A stretch of DNA of 64,000 nucleotides. Source: Gnetum montanum. Lineage: Eukaryota > Streptophyta > Gnetopsida > Gnetales > Gnetaceae. The stretch covers positions 10,176 to 74,175 of the forward strand of contig MNCI01016508.1 in NCBI GenBank assembly GCA_015680685.1. Reading direction: 5' to 3'. The notes below the pieces were generated by a model. That model was not told the DNA's origin, ran no database searches, and worked only from the letters and a program-made list of their open reading frames with translations. A program made the translations under genes and the position numbers. Positions 36,186 to 47,636 of this stretch are shown here, piece after piece; within the stretch, counting starts at the first letter, position 1, and each line of letters begins with the position of its first letter.

Positions 36186-36697
36186 TTCAAGGCAGTTGTT
36201 GGCACTCATGTCCTAAATGGTTTCTAATCGATTCCCAATAATGTGATAAATAAAATTGAAGCAAGATGAAGGAAATGATGGAAAGCTAGTATTATGTTTT
36301 GTAATAGAAGTTTTACTACTAAGTTAAAGGGCAAGTTTTACAAACTTGCTATTAGACTTATGATTATTTATAGTAAAGAATGTTAGCCTTTCAAAACTAT
36401 TAGGTGTAAGGTGTGGATGTGATAGAAAATTTTAGGCAAATATGGATATTGCATGAGACTAGAAAAGATCAAATTAACTCCTCTCTTGTTAAATGAAGTT
36501 TGGAAGTAGTTCCTAGAGATAATAATATTAAGAAATTTTTTCTTAGATGGTTTCATCATGTGTTAAGAAAACCAAGAATACTCATGTTAGAAGAGGTTAC
36601 CTTAATAAAGCTTTGATGAAATCAAAGAGGTAGACCAATACATACTTTTGGGGAAGAGGAGGGACACATTGAAACCTGAAATAATGACTATAGGTAC

Positions 36698-36782
36698 ACC
36701 CCATGATATATAGCCTAGTGGTAAGTCACTTGATTTCAAAACTCCAAATTATGTATTTTATTCTTGTAGGAAATACTAAGAA
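36698..36782 (+). mobile_element. SINE-like tRNA-derived fragment, copy 2
   Basis: A-box-like TAGCCTAGTGGTAAG, then CTTGATTTCAAAACTCC, ending GGAAATACTAAG. It matches copy 1 (8051) and copy 3 (37528) in order and wording and sits inside the LINE remnant. Confidence 0.4.
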
Positions 36783-36844
36783 TAATAGAGGAATAACAAC
36801 TTGAGCTACCTAATAGTGGTAAATCAAAACATACTTGAGTACAT

Positions 36845-36910
36845 GTCATTGGCTAATTGGTTAGCTCACATTTCTTAGACTCAAAGGTACTAGGTTCAAA
36901 ACCTAATACT
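36845..36910 (+). mobile_element. tRNA-like SINE head
   Basis: TGGCTAATTGGTTAGCTCA (A box) and GGTTCAAAACC (B box) lie at tRNA-like spacing, about 65 bases overall. It is not folded well enough to call a tRNA gene. It is a different type from the neighbouring copy at 36698. Confidence 0.4.
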
Positions 36911-37118
36911 AATACCCTGAGCACATTAACCTAGAGCCATTATTATAAGAATATTGAATCACTTTACCTAGGAATATTGAATCACCTTATCCTTAAAAAA
37001 AAGGTTCAATAATTGGGTATTAATGGTTCTTTGGCTCTTAATAGAGTGAATGACATAAAGTAACTTATATAGCTAACCTTATGTAGTTGGGATAAGGCTA
37101 GGATGATGATAATGATGA

Positions 37119-37959
37119 AAACTAAGTAATCACTCTAAACAAAACTTACCATAAAAAATCATTCACGAAACTATTTGGGCCAAAATACTCTTATTCTAGC
37201 TAATTTACCTTTGTATTTCTCATCACTTTTTGAGATTCTTCTTTTCACTAGAATTTCCTTGGTTACACATATTATAATATGTTAAATAATTTTTTTTTGC
37301 AATTTTAAATGAATAAGCTTCAATGAAAATACTCTCATACTTTAAGCATCACTTCTCATATAATAATAATTTGGTTGTGATATACTAACATCATAACTTA
37401 AAATAGAGCTTAAATAAATAATTATATAATTCACATAGAAAATTCTAAGTAATAACAAACATATATAAAATATGGGAAAAGGACCAATCTCATTGATGGT
37501 GGATATATCTATTATATTCACCATATTAACAATGAGGTATTAGCCTAGTGATTAGACTCTTGATTTGAAAGCTTCAAATCAAGAGTTGAATTGTGGAGGT
37601 TAATGTTGAGTTACAAAGTTTTAATTGGACTATATATCTTGGGGTAGCCTATATTACAATTCTTTTGGGTTTCATAATTGTACCTTTATCATTTTTAATA
37701 AATCTATAATCTTATTTCCTTTTCACATATTATAATTAAATAATTCCTAATCCATTATTCATAATGAGAAAGAAACATCATTGAAAATTAACTATCAACA
37801 ATCATTTAGGAAAAAGAAAAATCCAAAAATAACAATTATATAGGTGAGCTACACTTTGAATTTTTTCCTCTATAATAAATTTTCTTTTAGGGGTCCAAAA
37901 TCTTCACCTCAATCCACTCCATCCCCTTCTAACATTTAAAAAAATAAAATGAAGCTTTA
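37119..37959. other. AT-rich spacer before A3
   Basis: No gene recognised apart from the SINE-like copy at 37528-37610. The minus-strand frame at 37342-37524 is compositional. Confidence 0.5.
37528..37610 (+). mobile_element. SINE-like tRNA-derived fragment, copy 3
   Basis: AACAATGAGGTATTAGCCTAG, GATTAGACTCTTGATTTGAAA and AGAGTTGAATTGTGGAGG follow the same order as copies 1 and 2. The three copies differ at many positions, so the family is old. Confidence 0.4.
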
Positions 37960-38863
37960 TGATGAGTCATTTGGTTGGCCACATCGATGGGATGTTGTCA
38001 ATGCGACCCCATCAAGAGGATCTCATCGACGTGATCCCATCAACATAGGGTTTGATCCATTGATGCACACCTATTGATGGGGCTCCCTATTTTGCCTATA
38101 AATACGTGCTTACCAGTTGCATTTATGGCATAAGTCTTATAGTTGTAGTGAAGCTCTTATAGTTTTATAATTTAGAAGTTAGAATGTTTTTCTAAGTGCC
38201 TACATAGGAGTTAAAAAGTGTACATATCTTTATTCAAAAACTATTGTACCTAAGCACTAGAGTATGTGTGACAATAAAGACAAGCTTTCAAATAAATCTT
38301 GCAGCACTTTGAAATAGATTAATTATTTCCTTTATGCATTTCATATTTTAAACAATTTTCTTAATATTTTAAGTAATTGAGTGATTAATTAAGCTAGAAT
38401 AAGATAAATTAAATAGTAGTTAGTTAAGAACATAAGTACAACCACTTCAAGCATACACTTGGCACTTAGTAATCCTAGGAATGCTTGATGTTTGGTAACC
38501 TAGTAACATTAAATGTGTTTAGGATATGTATGGCAAGTGGGAATAGATGCTTATGTTACGATTAGTTAATTGTTATCTAGTTAGATTAAATTAGAAATTA
38601 AATTACTTTATTCATCATTCTTTATTCTTAGGTGACTTAAAATATAAAATGTAAAAATGATAAAAATCATATGCCTTAGTTACACTTAACCATACCTTTG
38701 CATTTCACAAGTGTAATTGGGACGACAATGATTGTAATGGTTAGTTTCACTTCCTAAAGACCAATGTACTTAGAAAGCTATAAGTCCACAAAATTTGAAC
38801 ATAATACACATAAATGGTTAGTGATTCATATGATTGGATGTAGGGTCTACTCATCACTCATCA
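37960..38863 (+). repeat. A3 5' LTR (904 bp)
   Basis: It begins TGATGAGTCATTTGG and ends CACTCATCA. The R/U5 part aligns with A1 and A2. The first 140 bases do not: they contain repeated CATCGATGGGAT, ATCTCATCGACGTGATCC and CCATTGATG-like blocks and keep CpG sites. TATAAATA at 38097-38104 is conserved. Confidence 0.87.
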
Positions 38864-38881
38864 TTGGCATCATTGCTAGGG
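38864..38881 (+). other. A3 primer-binding site, decayed
   Basis: TTGGCATCATTGCTAGGG directly follows the LTR end; a decayed form of the plant gypsy TTGGCGCCGTTGCCGGGG. Confidence 0.73.
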
Positions 38882-39039
38882 ATTTCTAATTTGATACATG
38901 CATTATCTAGGACTTAGTGGATATTATTTGAGATCATTGGAATAAACCCTAAGTTCCAATCATTCAAAAAATTAAAAAAATAATTATAATTAAATCACAC
39001 TAAATTTTTCTTTTAATCCAAAATTTCTTCTTCTCATAG

Positions 39040-40980
39040 GCATGATGAATCAATACTACTAATGCTCCAAGAATTCAAAGCGATGATGTACACTTATCTA
39101 GATGAGCTTGTACTTGATTTCACCTTCATCTTGCATTAGAATGAATAGCTGTAGTGAAGAGATATGGAGGGAAACATTGTGTTTCCGTCTAACCAATCTA
39201 TACCTACAATGCTGCTCCAAAATCTTAATAGGTTGGGCATCCAAGATCTCCATGATGAATACATTGTGTAGGACCATGACTATCAGGACTATTATCCCAC
39301 AAAAACACAATGCAAATGAGATTAGCACCAAGAGAAGTGCCATGAAGATATGAAGGGGAAATGGTTTACTAATCCCTTATTCTTGATAAATCAAAATGAC
39401 AAAGAGGACCCTCCCTCTTGAGGTTCTCAACATGAAGATTCTCAATCCCTTAACTCTAGTGAAGGGGGCTTGAACTTGAACTTATAATTCACTATCAATA
39501 ATTCAAGTTCAAGAAAAAGTGGGAGTCAAGGAAAGGGCTCAAGAAAGAATCATGATGATGATAAACCTGATGATCGTGGCTGTAACAAGAAGAGAGAAGA
39601 TAGTCCTCCTCTCTCTTCATCCTCTTCATCTACATCTTCTTCTTCCTCCTCTAAATCTGATCAAAACTACAAGGGATGAAACCATGATAGAAGTGAATGG
39701 TGGAACAATGATAATAGGCCCTTCCATGAATGAAGGGATAGTACAGGACATCATAGACATCATCAAAATTATGACAATGATGAACATTTACTAGCAACTC
39801 AAAGCATGCTGAACATTGTAGAGGCAATTAGAATTCCAACCATGCATGTGAAAGATAGTAGAATCAACAAGTTGTATATGGACAATATCCTCAAATTTGA
39901 AGGGGGATATAACTTGGATCCATAGATCCATATTCAAGGCTTTCATGATGCCTCTATCTTGTAGAATATAGAGAATGACTAATAAAAACTTAAGCTATTT
40001 CCCATGACACTCACAAAAGAAGTAGAAAGTTGGCACTACTCCTTGGAGTTGGAATTAATTCATAGACGGAGTACATTGCTTGAGTTGTTCTAGTTTAAGA
40101 AAGAAAATCCAAGGATAGCAACAATGAATACATGAACCCTTGGACATAGCCATGGATAGGTATTATTCCTTTTTGCACAAGTATCTAAGCCATGTTTATT
40201 CTCAATGGGAATAGCTCCACCATATCATAGATGGGTTATAATCAGAAACAAAAAGAATTCTTAAGGTTTATGCCCAAGAAAGATTATCATAACTTCAAGC
40301 CCATAAGATTCAAAGGTTGATTGAGTGGGATGAAAAAGAAGAAGGTTAGTTGAGAAAATGATAATGGGTAAAATCAGGGTCCTGCCATCAGAGAAAGGGA
40401 GGTCCATTTTGGTGATAGTGAGGAGGAGGCACCACTTGATGAAGTGGTGTAGTAAAAAACCTTGTTGATTCAAAAATATATTTTTGAAATTTTGGCTAAG
40501 GTGGAGAAAGTGTGGGACTCTTTAGATGAAAAATTCCAAATAGCTTTGAAAATTCCAAAGGAATCCAAAAAGTAAGGTAGAAATTATGACCACAAGAGAA
40601 GGAAGGAAGTTAAATGTGCCTACCAAAGGGGTAAGGGCAAAGCTGCTACAGTGGACGAGGTTGTGGAGTCAAAATCAAATGATGATGATGGATGTTACAT
40701 TTTCCAATATGAAAATCCTAATGGATGTTTCCCTATTATGTCACACTTGTAGGAATATGGGATGTGCACTTTGAATTCTACACTAGAAAAAAGGCAAGCA
40801 CCCAAAATATTACCTTATCCTCAAGGCAATCCAAGATAGTTCCAGCAGCAACAATAAGCTTATTATCCAAGTGGAGCTCCACCAAAACTATATGATTAGT
40901 ACCATAAATGGAAAAAAAAATTGTGGGAGATGATACCACCAAGGTAGTAGTATCCTTAGAAAAAACTCGATACATATGGG
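39040..40980 (+). pseudogene. A3 gag, interrupted by T1
   Basis: Homologous along its length to A1 gag (for example MEGNIVFPSNQSIPTMLL-like residues near 39165, a D/H/R/S-rich low-complexity stretch near 39520-39800, and EKVWDSLDEKFQIALKI near 40503). It is broken by many stops. Open frames such as 39519-39794 are in other phases. The match ends at the T1 LTR boundary, opposite about 18850 of A1. Confidence 0.75.
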
Positions 40981-41330
40981 TAGTATGAAACACCATGAAT
41001 TTTGGGACTCTCATGATTCAGTAATCCTAAATTATGGGCAAGGGTTCCTGCAAGTCTGGTGATACGCTGGATCATGCAAACAATGCTCTCTGCAGCACAG
41101 TCAACGTGGCACCTTGCCACAAGGCCAGTTTTCATGAAAGAGGCATCGAGGCTAAACCGTATAGTCTGACAAGTTTTCTATCTCCACGGCTGACAAGCTT
41201 GCTAAACTCTCCAACCTGCCCATCTTGGCACTTGACCTAGCTAAAGATCTACCCAAAGACCATTCTAGGAGCTACCGAAAGTGTTCAGGATGAGCTAAAT
41301 AGTTTGGAAAGTTTTTTAACTGAAGGAACC

Positions 41331-42125
41331 TGCTATGCTATGCTACACTGCACAATGTAGAAGGCCTTGAGAAGACTGAACAGGTACCAAGATGCACATT
41401 GACAATGATTCAACCCTCCAGGGTATCTACCTCACTTCATCCTCGATGCATGAGCAATGTGAGATAGCAAAAATATGGCAAATTTCATCAGAAATCGTCT
41501 AACAATACTCCTACTCAGATGGATCTAAGGGAGTAAGCACACTTGCCCATGCTTCAACTATTAAACAGGTTTGCTCTGCTAGGTTTGCTTCAACATCCCG
41601 TGACAAAACCTTTACAAAATTAAGTCAAAATCTAAGCCAAGCTAGGTGTTATGTTGTGATATGCTATGCAACATAACATAGCATAGCAAGGATAGAATGC
41701 ATGAAGGCCCTTTGCCAAGTGGTTCTAGCAAGAGGATTGCACTTGGCCATACTTCGGCCTTCAAAACTACCTGTCCCACTTAGCCGTTAGGCCCCAAGCA
41801 AGGTTTCTTGACAAAGAATTACAGATCAAACAAGGATGCATGTCATATTGGCTGCTACATTGTGCTATGTTGCACAGTGTAGCAAGGATGTAAAATACCA
41901 AAAACGTCCCAAGGAAGAACTCATCAGGTCTCAATAATTTTCAGCATGAAAGATAAGGTTGTAGTTGCTTGCCTAGCTAGGTCTTAGGTAGGTGTTTTTG
42001 GCTATTAGGCAATATTTCTCTCAAGGCTGGTGGCTATGCTATGCTATTCTACATAGCGTAGCATAGCATAACATGTGAGTGTTTATGCTATGCCAATACG
42101 CTAAGTAGTGTAAATAACATAACAC
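41331..42125. repeat. palindromic GCTATGCTA/TAGCATAGC clusters in T1 LTR
   Basis: At about 41332, 41665, 41860, 42030 and 42090 the LTR contains inverted repeats built from GCTAT/ATAGC pentamers, such as GCTATGCTATTCTACATAGC near 42031. They correspond in position to the clusters in the T2 LTRs. Confidence 0.75.
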
Positions 42126-42481
42126 TAGCATGGAAGCACCAAGACATCCTCAGTTGGCATCAAAACATGTTGGCAATGGTTATTCTTGTCCCAGTATCTC
42201 TTTAATAGATAACATCAGCAAGTTTGCTTTGTTTTGCACCCCCTGACTATCCCCAAAGTTGTCCCTATGCTTGACCCTACTTACCAAAGTAGGAAAGACA
42301 TAGTCCTAAAGCATAAGCTCCACTTTGCATTCATTGTTGTCATTCTTCCTTGTAAAATTTATGGTAGTTTACTAGACTCTGGCACATGCAGTTTTAGTGG
42401 TATGGTCACAATGTAATAGGTTTCACATCCAGCCTCACACAGTAGCATGGTACAGTCATGCCTACACTCTATGGGACCTAG

Positions 42482-42532
42482 GACACGTGGCATCAAAACC
42501 ATGTTTCTCTCCTACATCTAACTCTATAAATA
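42482..42532 (+). promoter_or_regulatory. G-box and TATA box in T1 LTR
   Basis: GACACGTGGC (from 42482) contains the plant G-box/ABRE core ACGTG; TATAAATA follows at 42525-42532. The T2 LTR has the same pair with the same 43-base offset (47027 and 47070). Conservation between otherwise diverged LTRs supports a real core promoter with a bZIP-type site. Confidence 0.6.
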
Positions 42533-43125
42533 CCCTTGTGAACAATGTTTAAGGTGTTGGCTAGGAGGATTCAATTAGCTTTTGGCATTATTGGCTTTTG
42601 CAATTACTTCTCTAGCATTTGGCTTCTTGGTTGACATCTTGGCATTTTGGCTTTCTGGCAATTAGCTTTGACAAGGAGACTGGCAAGCAGAAACTTCCTA
42701 TTAGCAAGCTGTTGACAACAGTTTAAAGAGCTATGACCATACTGTTTCATTGCAAGCTGTACCTGTCCACACTGCTGGTCAATTGTACACCTTCAACCAA
42801 ACAAAGATCAGATCCCCCGATCTTGGGATGGTGCACTTTCTCACCCAAGTCTGCTTCATTTTTCTTTGTTATTTGCATGTTTTTCATTATTCTCAATCAA
42901 TTTACATTTTCCACTCATCGCTTAACATGCATATATCATCTTTAAAATAAACATTTATGGAAGGTTATTGTACACCAATTAAGTTCCTATTTGATCAACC
43001 AAACTATTCAGGGCACCTCACTTCCATTTACCCCAGCATGGCCCTTGCATGGATCCGGGGTTAAATTGTACACCCGGTGACCTCTCGGTGTTTCAGCCAC
43101 TGACATTTTTAGTCGTTACAATTTT

Positions 43126-43143
43126 TGGCACTAGAAGAGGGGC
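43126..43143 (+). other. T1 primer-like site
   Basis: TGGCACTAGAAGAGGGGC is a near match to element B's TGGCGCTAGAAGGAGGGC. It lies 30 bases after the LTR end set by the inverted termini, unusually far for a primer site. Confidence 0.5.
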
Positions 43144-43498
43144 CTTGCACCATTTCTGTATATCATGGATAGTCCTCCACGCTGTCTGTATCCTGTCACC
43201 TACTAGCATAGATGTGATACCCTTGTGGTTGTCTATGCATCGTGTGGTACAGACTGGTTGTAACAATGGTTCCTCTGGAACCCGACAGGGAAAAAGCCTT
43301 CAATTGCTTGCTATACCTCCTTTACCCTAGTCACTATCCTATGCTACCTACCTCTCATGTGGCATAGCAAACCTATTTTTGTAACACCCCTACTTAGCAT
43401 AGCAAGTGTAATAGTAAAGGAAGTGAGCTTCCGATACTCCCTAGCATACCTAGTTACAACCCTTCTCTGTCCTTTACAATTTCTATTTTTTCTACACA

Positions 43499-46009
43499 AA
43501 ATGATCCCATAACCACTATCATTTCCACCTTGGATCTAGAGGTACCCTACACTATCCAACATGTGACAGGTCTCGAGTGACCACCCAACCTAGTGTTGGC
43601 ACCACATCAATCCCTTAGGCTATGGCATATGTCACCTGAACACTTGGCACAAGAAGCAAAGCAATATGACTTCCGCTATGCAAAGGTCCAAGTGAATCTA
43701 CCCTTGGATCACTAGGAACTTGAGGATAAATGTAACTTTAAGTTCCTCCATTAGAATGGGAGGGAATTCATCCCTGCTCTTGACATCATCATCCTATTGA
43801 CCAAATCGTACCAATGGATCTTAAACCAATTGGTGTGAGTGAGTAAGTCTAGGGAATGGGACAAAGGGTCCCATTACGATGAAGCGTTCCAGGATGGGCA
43901 AGAAGACTTAGACTAACACTCAAAAGGTAATGGCCAGACCTACACCATAGCTATCCCTTCCATGGTGGTCTTTCAGTCAAATCCACTATTCTCTTCTACC
44001 CCCTTCATGGTTTCCACAACATCACCACAACCCACTTCATTATCAATCATGGGGATCCATCCCATATCATTGATGTACCAGCAAGTGGGCCTTTCAACCC
44101 ATTCTCCTATTACCATCCCTTTGTAATCTTTCCATGTAGCATACCCAACATCAGTCATGACTATGTTGCGTTATGTCTACACTATGCCCAAATCACAGTT
44201 GCATGCAAGTTTCGCCCTTGGTCCCTTGCTTGCACCTGTCCCACCACCAATAGCTAACCCAATCTCAACTGCTTGGTAGGTGCCAACTAGTTATTTTCCT
44301 ACTATGCAACCTTCTCTAATGTCGCACTACGTGCAATCCCAAGCACACTAGCTTCCGCATGTAGTACAACTGAACATAGGGCTATGGCTACCCCACCAAC
44401 CAAGCAAGTTACCAACCCCACAATGCCATTAGTGGTCATTACCCCAATAGCACCATCCATTGGGTGGTGGACCACCAAAGCAACAACATTTGCAAGAGTG
44501 GCCCCAACAGCATCCCCCATGGGTGAGGCCACTACCCCTACAATGCTTTTTAACTTATCCAAGCCCTCACTAAAGAAATCAAATGTCTCAAAGTCACTAG
44601 TTCTGACATGGTATAGGTCATGGATTTTTACCATGACAACCCCATCAGCCTAACTATTCCCATGCTTACGTTGTCCCCCAGGATGCCACTCCCCCAATTT
44701 ATGAAATACAATGGGGAAGGCAATCCCAATTCACATTTGGTAACATTTAGTTTTGAATCTCTACTATTGCAAAAATGGCCACACACCATCATCCATGTCT
44801 TTGTCATGTCTCTAACAGGTAAAGCTCTAGACTAGTACTGTGCACTCCCACATGCCTCCATCTCAACTTTGGAGGAGCTACTGAGTTAGTTCATGACCCG
44901 CTTCAAGTATAACTTGAAACTAGAGGTCATGTTAGACCAGTTGATGAGCATCAAGCAAGATCTGCTAGAGTCTATGCAAAGATTCATAGAAAGGTGGAGT
45001 GCCACCTTAAACAAGATACGCGAGCCTATTACTATGGCCCACTTGTTGGCCATCTTCAAGTAGGTAGTAAATGACTTTATTAAGTCAAAGCTTTACTACC
45101 TAGCCCTACACTCCCTTAGTCAAGCCTTCGCTCAGACCAAGAGCATCCAATATGTGGTTGAAGCTAGCAAAGACCAGGCCTATGTCACATACAAAAACTT
45201 ATACATCAAAAAGAACAAAGAGAAGGGCAAGGCCGCAACAACCATGGTGGCCGTTGTGGCCAACGAGACTAAGCCCAACAACAACAACAACAAAAAGGCA
45301 GCAATAGCACCCACTAATGCCACATCTAGCTCAAGTAACACTAGTGAGCCCTCAACATCAACACTTGAGAAGTCAATCTAGCCTAAGCCCAACTTCAAGT
45401 GTAAGGATCGCTCCAAATACACCTCTTTACCCGTTAAGCCTTAATAACTTCTAAAGAAAATATTGGGAGTTGGGTCTATAAAGCATAAACAGATGTCAGA
45501 TGAAGTGATTAAATGTCATCAATGGTACTGTGAGCTTCTTAGGAACCCCTCCTTGGCTATGCCCTGCGAGCCTCTCGTGCCTAAAACTTTTAGGCTTGAA
45601 CGTTTCTATGACTACCATCAACTCTGTGGTCATGATATAGACTACTGTCTAGCACTAAAAGATGACATCCTGTAGATGATTTATCAAGGGACATTGGTCT
45701 TGGATGAAAGAAACCCTTTTCACCCTAAAAATAAATCCATGCATGTGTATAGAGACTCCCTAAACACCAATAATGTGGGGTATACCATCAACACGATTGG
45801 CATTGACAATAATCCAGAACCATCACAGCAACCGTTCATGGTGTGTGTGCCTACCCATAATGCAACAACCTTAAAAACAGCAAAAAGGACATCACAACAA
45901 CCATTCATCCTTAACGTTCCTCCTCAGACATCCACCCCTACACCCTTTGTGCTCAAAGTTGCACAACCTATTACGCCAACACTACAGACACCATTCGTCA
46001 TTAAGGTGC
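43499..46009 (+). pseudogene. T1 gag, truncated by T2 insertion
   Basis: The N-terminal part (43499-43840) is frameshifted but aligns with T2 gag. From about 44620 the capsid region reads well (RMPLPQFMKYNGEGNPNSHL, then HTIIHVFVMSLTGKALD) with occasional TAG stops. A linker rich in N, T and S follows, then the Tat-type zinc motif FYDYHQLCGHDIDYC, in which the first cysteine of T2's FCDYHQVCGHEIDYC is tyrosine. It ends at TPFVIKV, opposite the same point of T2 gag. The last codons of the open frame at 45676-46086 are LTR sequence, not gag. Confidence 0.82.
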
Positions 46010-46301
46010 TGAAACACCATAAACTTTTGAGGCACTCTTACTTCACCAGGGTCTTAGAACTAAGGCAAACATTTCCACAAGTGTAGCCTCATGATAGTTT
46101 GGCAGAAAATTTAGGCATTAAGGGTAGACTATTTAGTTTGACAAGTTTTCTATCTCCAGAGTTGACAGGCCCGATGGACTCTCTAGCCTGCCCACTTGGA
46201 CAATTCACCTGGCTAAAAATTTACTCAAAAATCATGCTAGGAGTTGTCAACGGTGCTCAAGATGAACAAAATAGCTTGGAAAGTTTTCTAGTAGGGAATT
46301 C

Positions 46302-46870
46302 TAATATGCTACGCTATACTACATAGCATAGCAGGTATTTGAAAAATCAAACAAGTGTTCGACTACAAGCTTCAGCAAGATGTTCGTGCAAGGTAGAGCT
46401 AGAATTCAGCCAACATAGAGTGCTACGCTATGTTACACTACATAGCATAACATAGCGTAGAAAGGTTGAAACATGCAAAGACTCCTCGGCCAAGCTACTT
46501 TGGCAAAAGGATTTTATCTAAGGCATTGTTGCTTCCAAAATTACCATGTCCTAGTTAGCATTTGAACCATAGGCAAAGTTTTCCTGTAAAGTTCCACTAT
46601 TTTAACAGAAATGCAAGTTACATCAGTTGCTACATTATGCTATGCTACATAGCATTGCATAGCATAGTAAAGAATGAAGATCAATAAAATGCTTCAAAAG
46701 TTAACCCTGCATGCGCCAATGCTTTCAGCAAAAGCTAGTGACCTCAACGCAAGTTTCTTTTTCAAACTAGTGGCTACACTATGCTATGCTACATAGCGTA
46801 GCACAGTGTAGCAAGTAGTTATGCTATGACAACATGCTATGCTACATAGCATAGCACAGTGTAGCAAGCA
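46302..46870. repeat. palindromic clusters in T2 5' LTR
   Basis: Five inverted repeats of GCTAT/ATAGC pentamers occur at about 46302, 46417, 46632, 46773 and 46834. The one at 46773-46813 is nearly 40 bp with no loop and two mismatches. The one near 46836 is GCTATGCTA, two bases, then TAGCATAGC. The 3' LTR repeats all five at the same offsets. Confidence 0.85.
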
Positions 46871-47026
46871 GATACACTACGTCAGTGTGTTTCATTTTTT
46901 GCTTGCATTGTTGGCACACCTGATTCCATCATCTCTAGTCTCGACAACATGGTTGCAGCATAGCAGGTTCAAAGCTAGTTTTTCAAATCTTTGCAATGCG
47001 GGCACGTCAACATCTCATGGGTCCAG

Positions 47027-47077
47027 GACACGTGGTGTCTAGGCCTCATTTCTCACTTGCTCCTGGCCCTATAAATA
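47027..47077 (+). promoter_or_regulatory. G-box and TATA box in T2 LTR
   Basis: GACACGTGG at 47027-47035 and TATAAATA at 47070-47077, the same arrangement and spacing as in T1. Confidence 0.6.
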
Positions 47078-47636
47078 CCCTGATGAGTAATGCTCAAAGG
47101 GTTGGAAAAAATTTTTGTTGGCAAGTTTTTCAATTGTTGGCATTTTGTCTTGGCATTTTTCATTGGCTCTTTTCATTGGCATCTTTGCATGATTGGCTTT
47201 TAATTTCACACTCAAAATCATAGGTGTCACATTGTGAGTGTTTTGGTCATTCTTGAACTCTCTGTGCACCTCCAGCATTGTATAACGTGTTGTACACTTC
47301 AACCTAGGAAGAGAATCGAACCCATGATTTTGTAGTAGTGAATTTCCTTACCCTAGCTTATTCTATTATTTCTTCATTGTTATCACTGTTTAACATTATT
47401 TTCTACATTCCTACATTTATCAATCATCAATTTTGCCTTGTGTATCTTGTAATTAAATCAACAGTCATGTAAGGCTAAGTTACATCGATTAAGTCCCTAT
47501 CTAATTGACTAGATCATTCAGGGCACCCCATTTCCATTTTATCCAGCATGGCCTTCGCATGGATTCGGGGTTGAACTGTTCGTCCAGCAACCTCTTGGTG
47601 TTTCTAGCCACCGATGTTTTTAGTTGCTACAATTTC

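Larger units (their letters stand above)
36190..37118 (+). mobile_element. decayed non-LTR LINE (RTE-like) 3' end
   Basis: The region 36240-36660 translates, through stops and frameshifts, into the C-terminal part of a plant LINE reverse transcriptase: an LKGKFYKLAIRLMIIYSKEC block followed by a KIKLTPLLLNEVW-like block and VRRGYLNK. It is interrupted at about 36690-36990 by SINE-like pieces. At 37083 it resumes with TAGTTGGGATAAGGCT and a short ATGATG-rich tail, the usual 3' end of plant RTE-type LINEs as I know them. No endonuclease domain is visible upstream. Confidence 0.6.
37960..40985 (+). mobile_element. element A3: 5' part of a Ty3/gypsy element
   Basis: A complete 904-bp LTR, a decayed primer site and gag homologous to A1 stop abruptly at 40985, where the Tat-type element T1 starts with its LTR terminus. 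Nothing downstream in the window belongs to A3, so its remainder should lie beyond 64000 if T1 simply inserted here. Confidence 0.87.
40986..43095 (+). repeat. T1 5' LTR (about 2110 bp)
   Basis: Bounded by TGAAACACC at the left and its exact reverse complement GGTGTTTCA at the right. It aligns with the T2 LTRs (46010, 63103) from the first base through GACAAGTTTTCTATCTCCA and beyond, though clearly more diverged from them than they are from each other. It contains palindromic TATGCTA/TAGCATA clusters and the G-box plus TATA promoter. An alternative right end is CGTTACA at 43120, next to the primer-like site. Confidence 0.75.
40986..46009 (+). mobile_element. element T1: Tat-like gypsy element, 5' LTR and gag only
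   Basis: It starts with the LTR terminus TGAAACACC inside A3 gag (left flank TAGTA, 40981-40985) and holds a 2.1-kb LTR, a primer-like site and gag. It ends in mid-gag at 46009, where T2's LTR begins with the same nine bases. The simplest reading is that T2 inserted into T1's gag, leaving the rest of T1 beyond 64000. Confidence 0.82.
46010..47605 (+). repeat. T2 5' LTR (about 1596 bp)
   Basis: It begins TGAAACACCATAAAC; the right end GGTGTTTCT matches the T1 end GGTGTTTCA. Homology with the 3' LTR begins at the same TGAAACACC (63103). An alternative pair of ends (TGTAGC at 46083, GCTACA near 47630) is considered and rejected below. Confidence 0.78.

Noticed and set aside
36845-36910. Functional tRNA gene
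   Set aside because: A and B boxes are present but stems do not pair as a cloverleaf, and it lies within a repeat graveyard; better a SINE head.
44302-44634. Minus-strand 110-codon frame with hydrophobic, valine-rich protein
   Set aside because: Overlaps the T1 gag proline/threonine-rich region on the plus strand and is its shadow.
43499-46083. T1 as an internally deleted element sharing T2's LTR as its 3' LTR
   Set aside because: T1's 5' LTR is more diverged from 46010 than 46010 is from 63103, and the junction falls exactly at an LTR start in mid-gag; nested insertion is simpler.
46083-47631. Alternative T2 LTR ends TGTAGC...GCTACA next to the primer-like site
   Set aside because: Homology among the three LTR copies begins further left, at TGAAACACC, at three independent junctions, and that start has an exact inverted partner GGTGTTTCA. 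Kept as an open alternative for the right end only.
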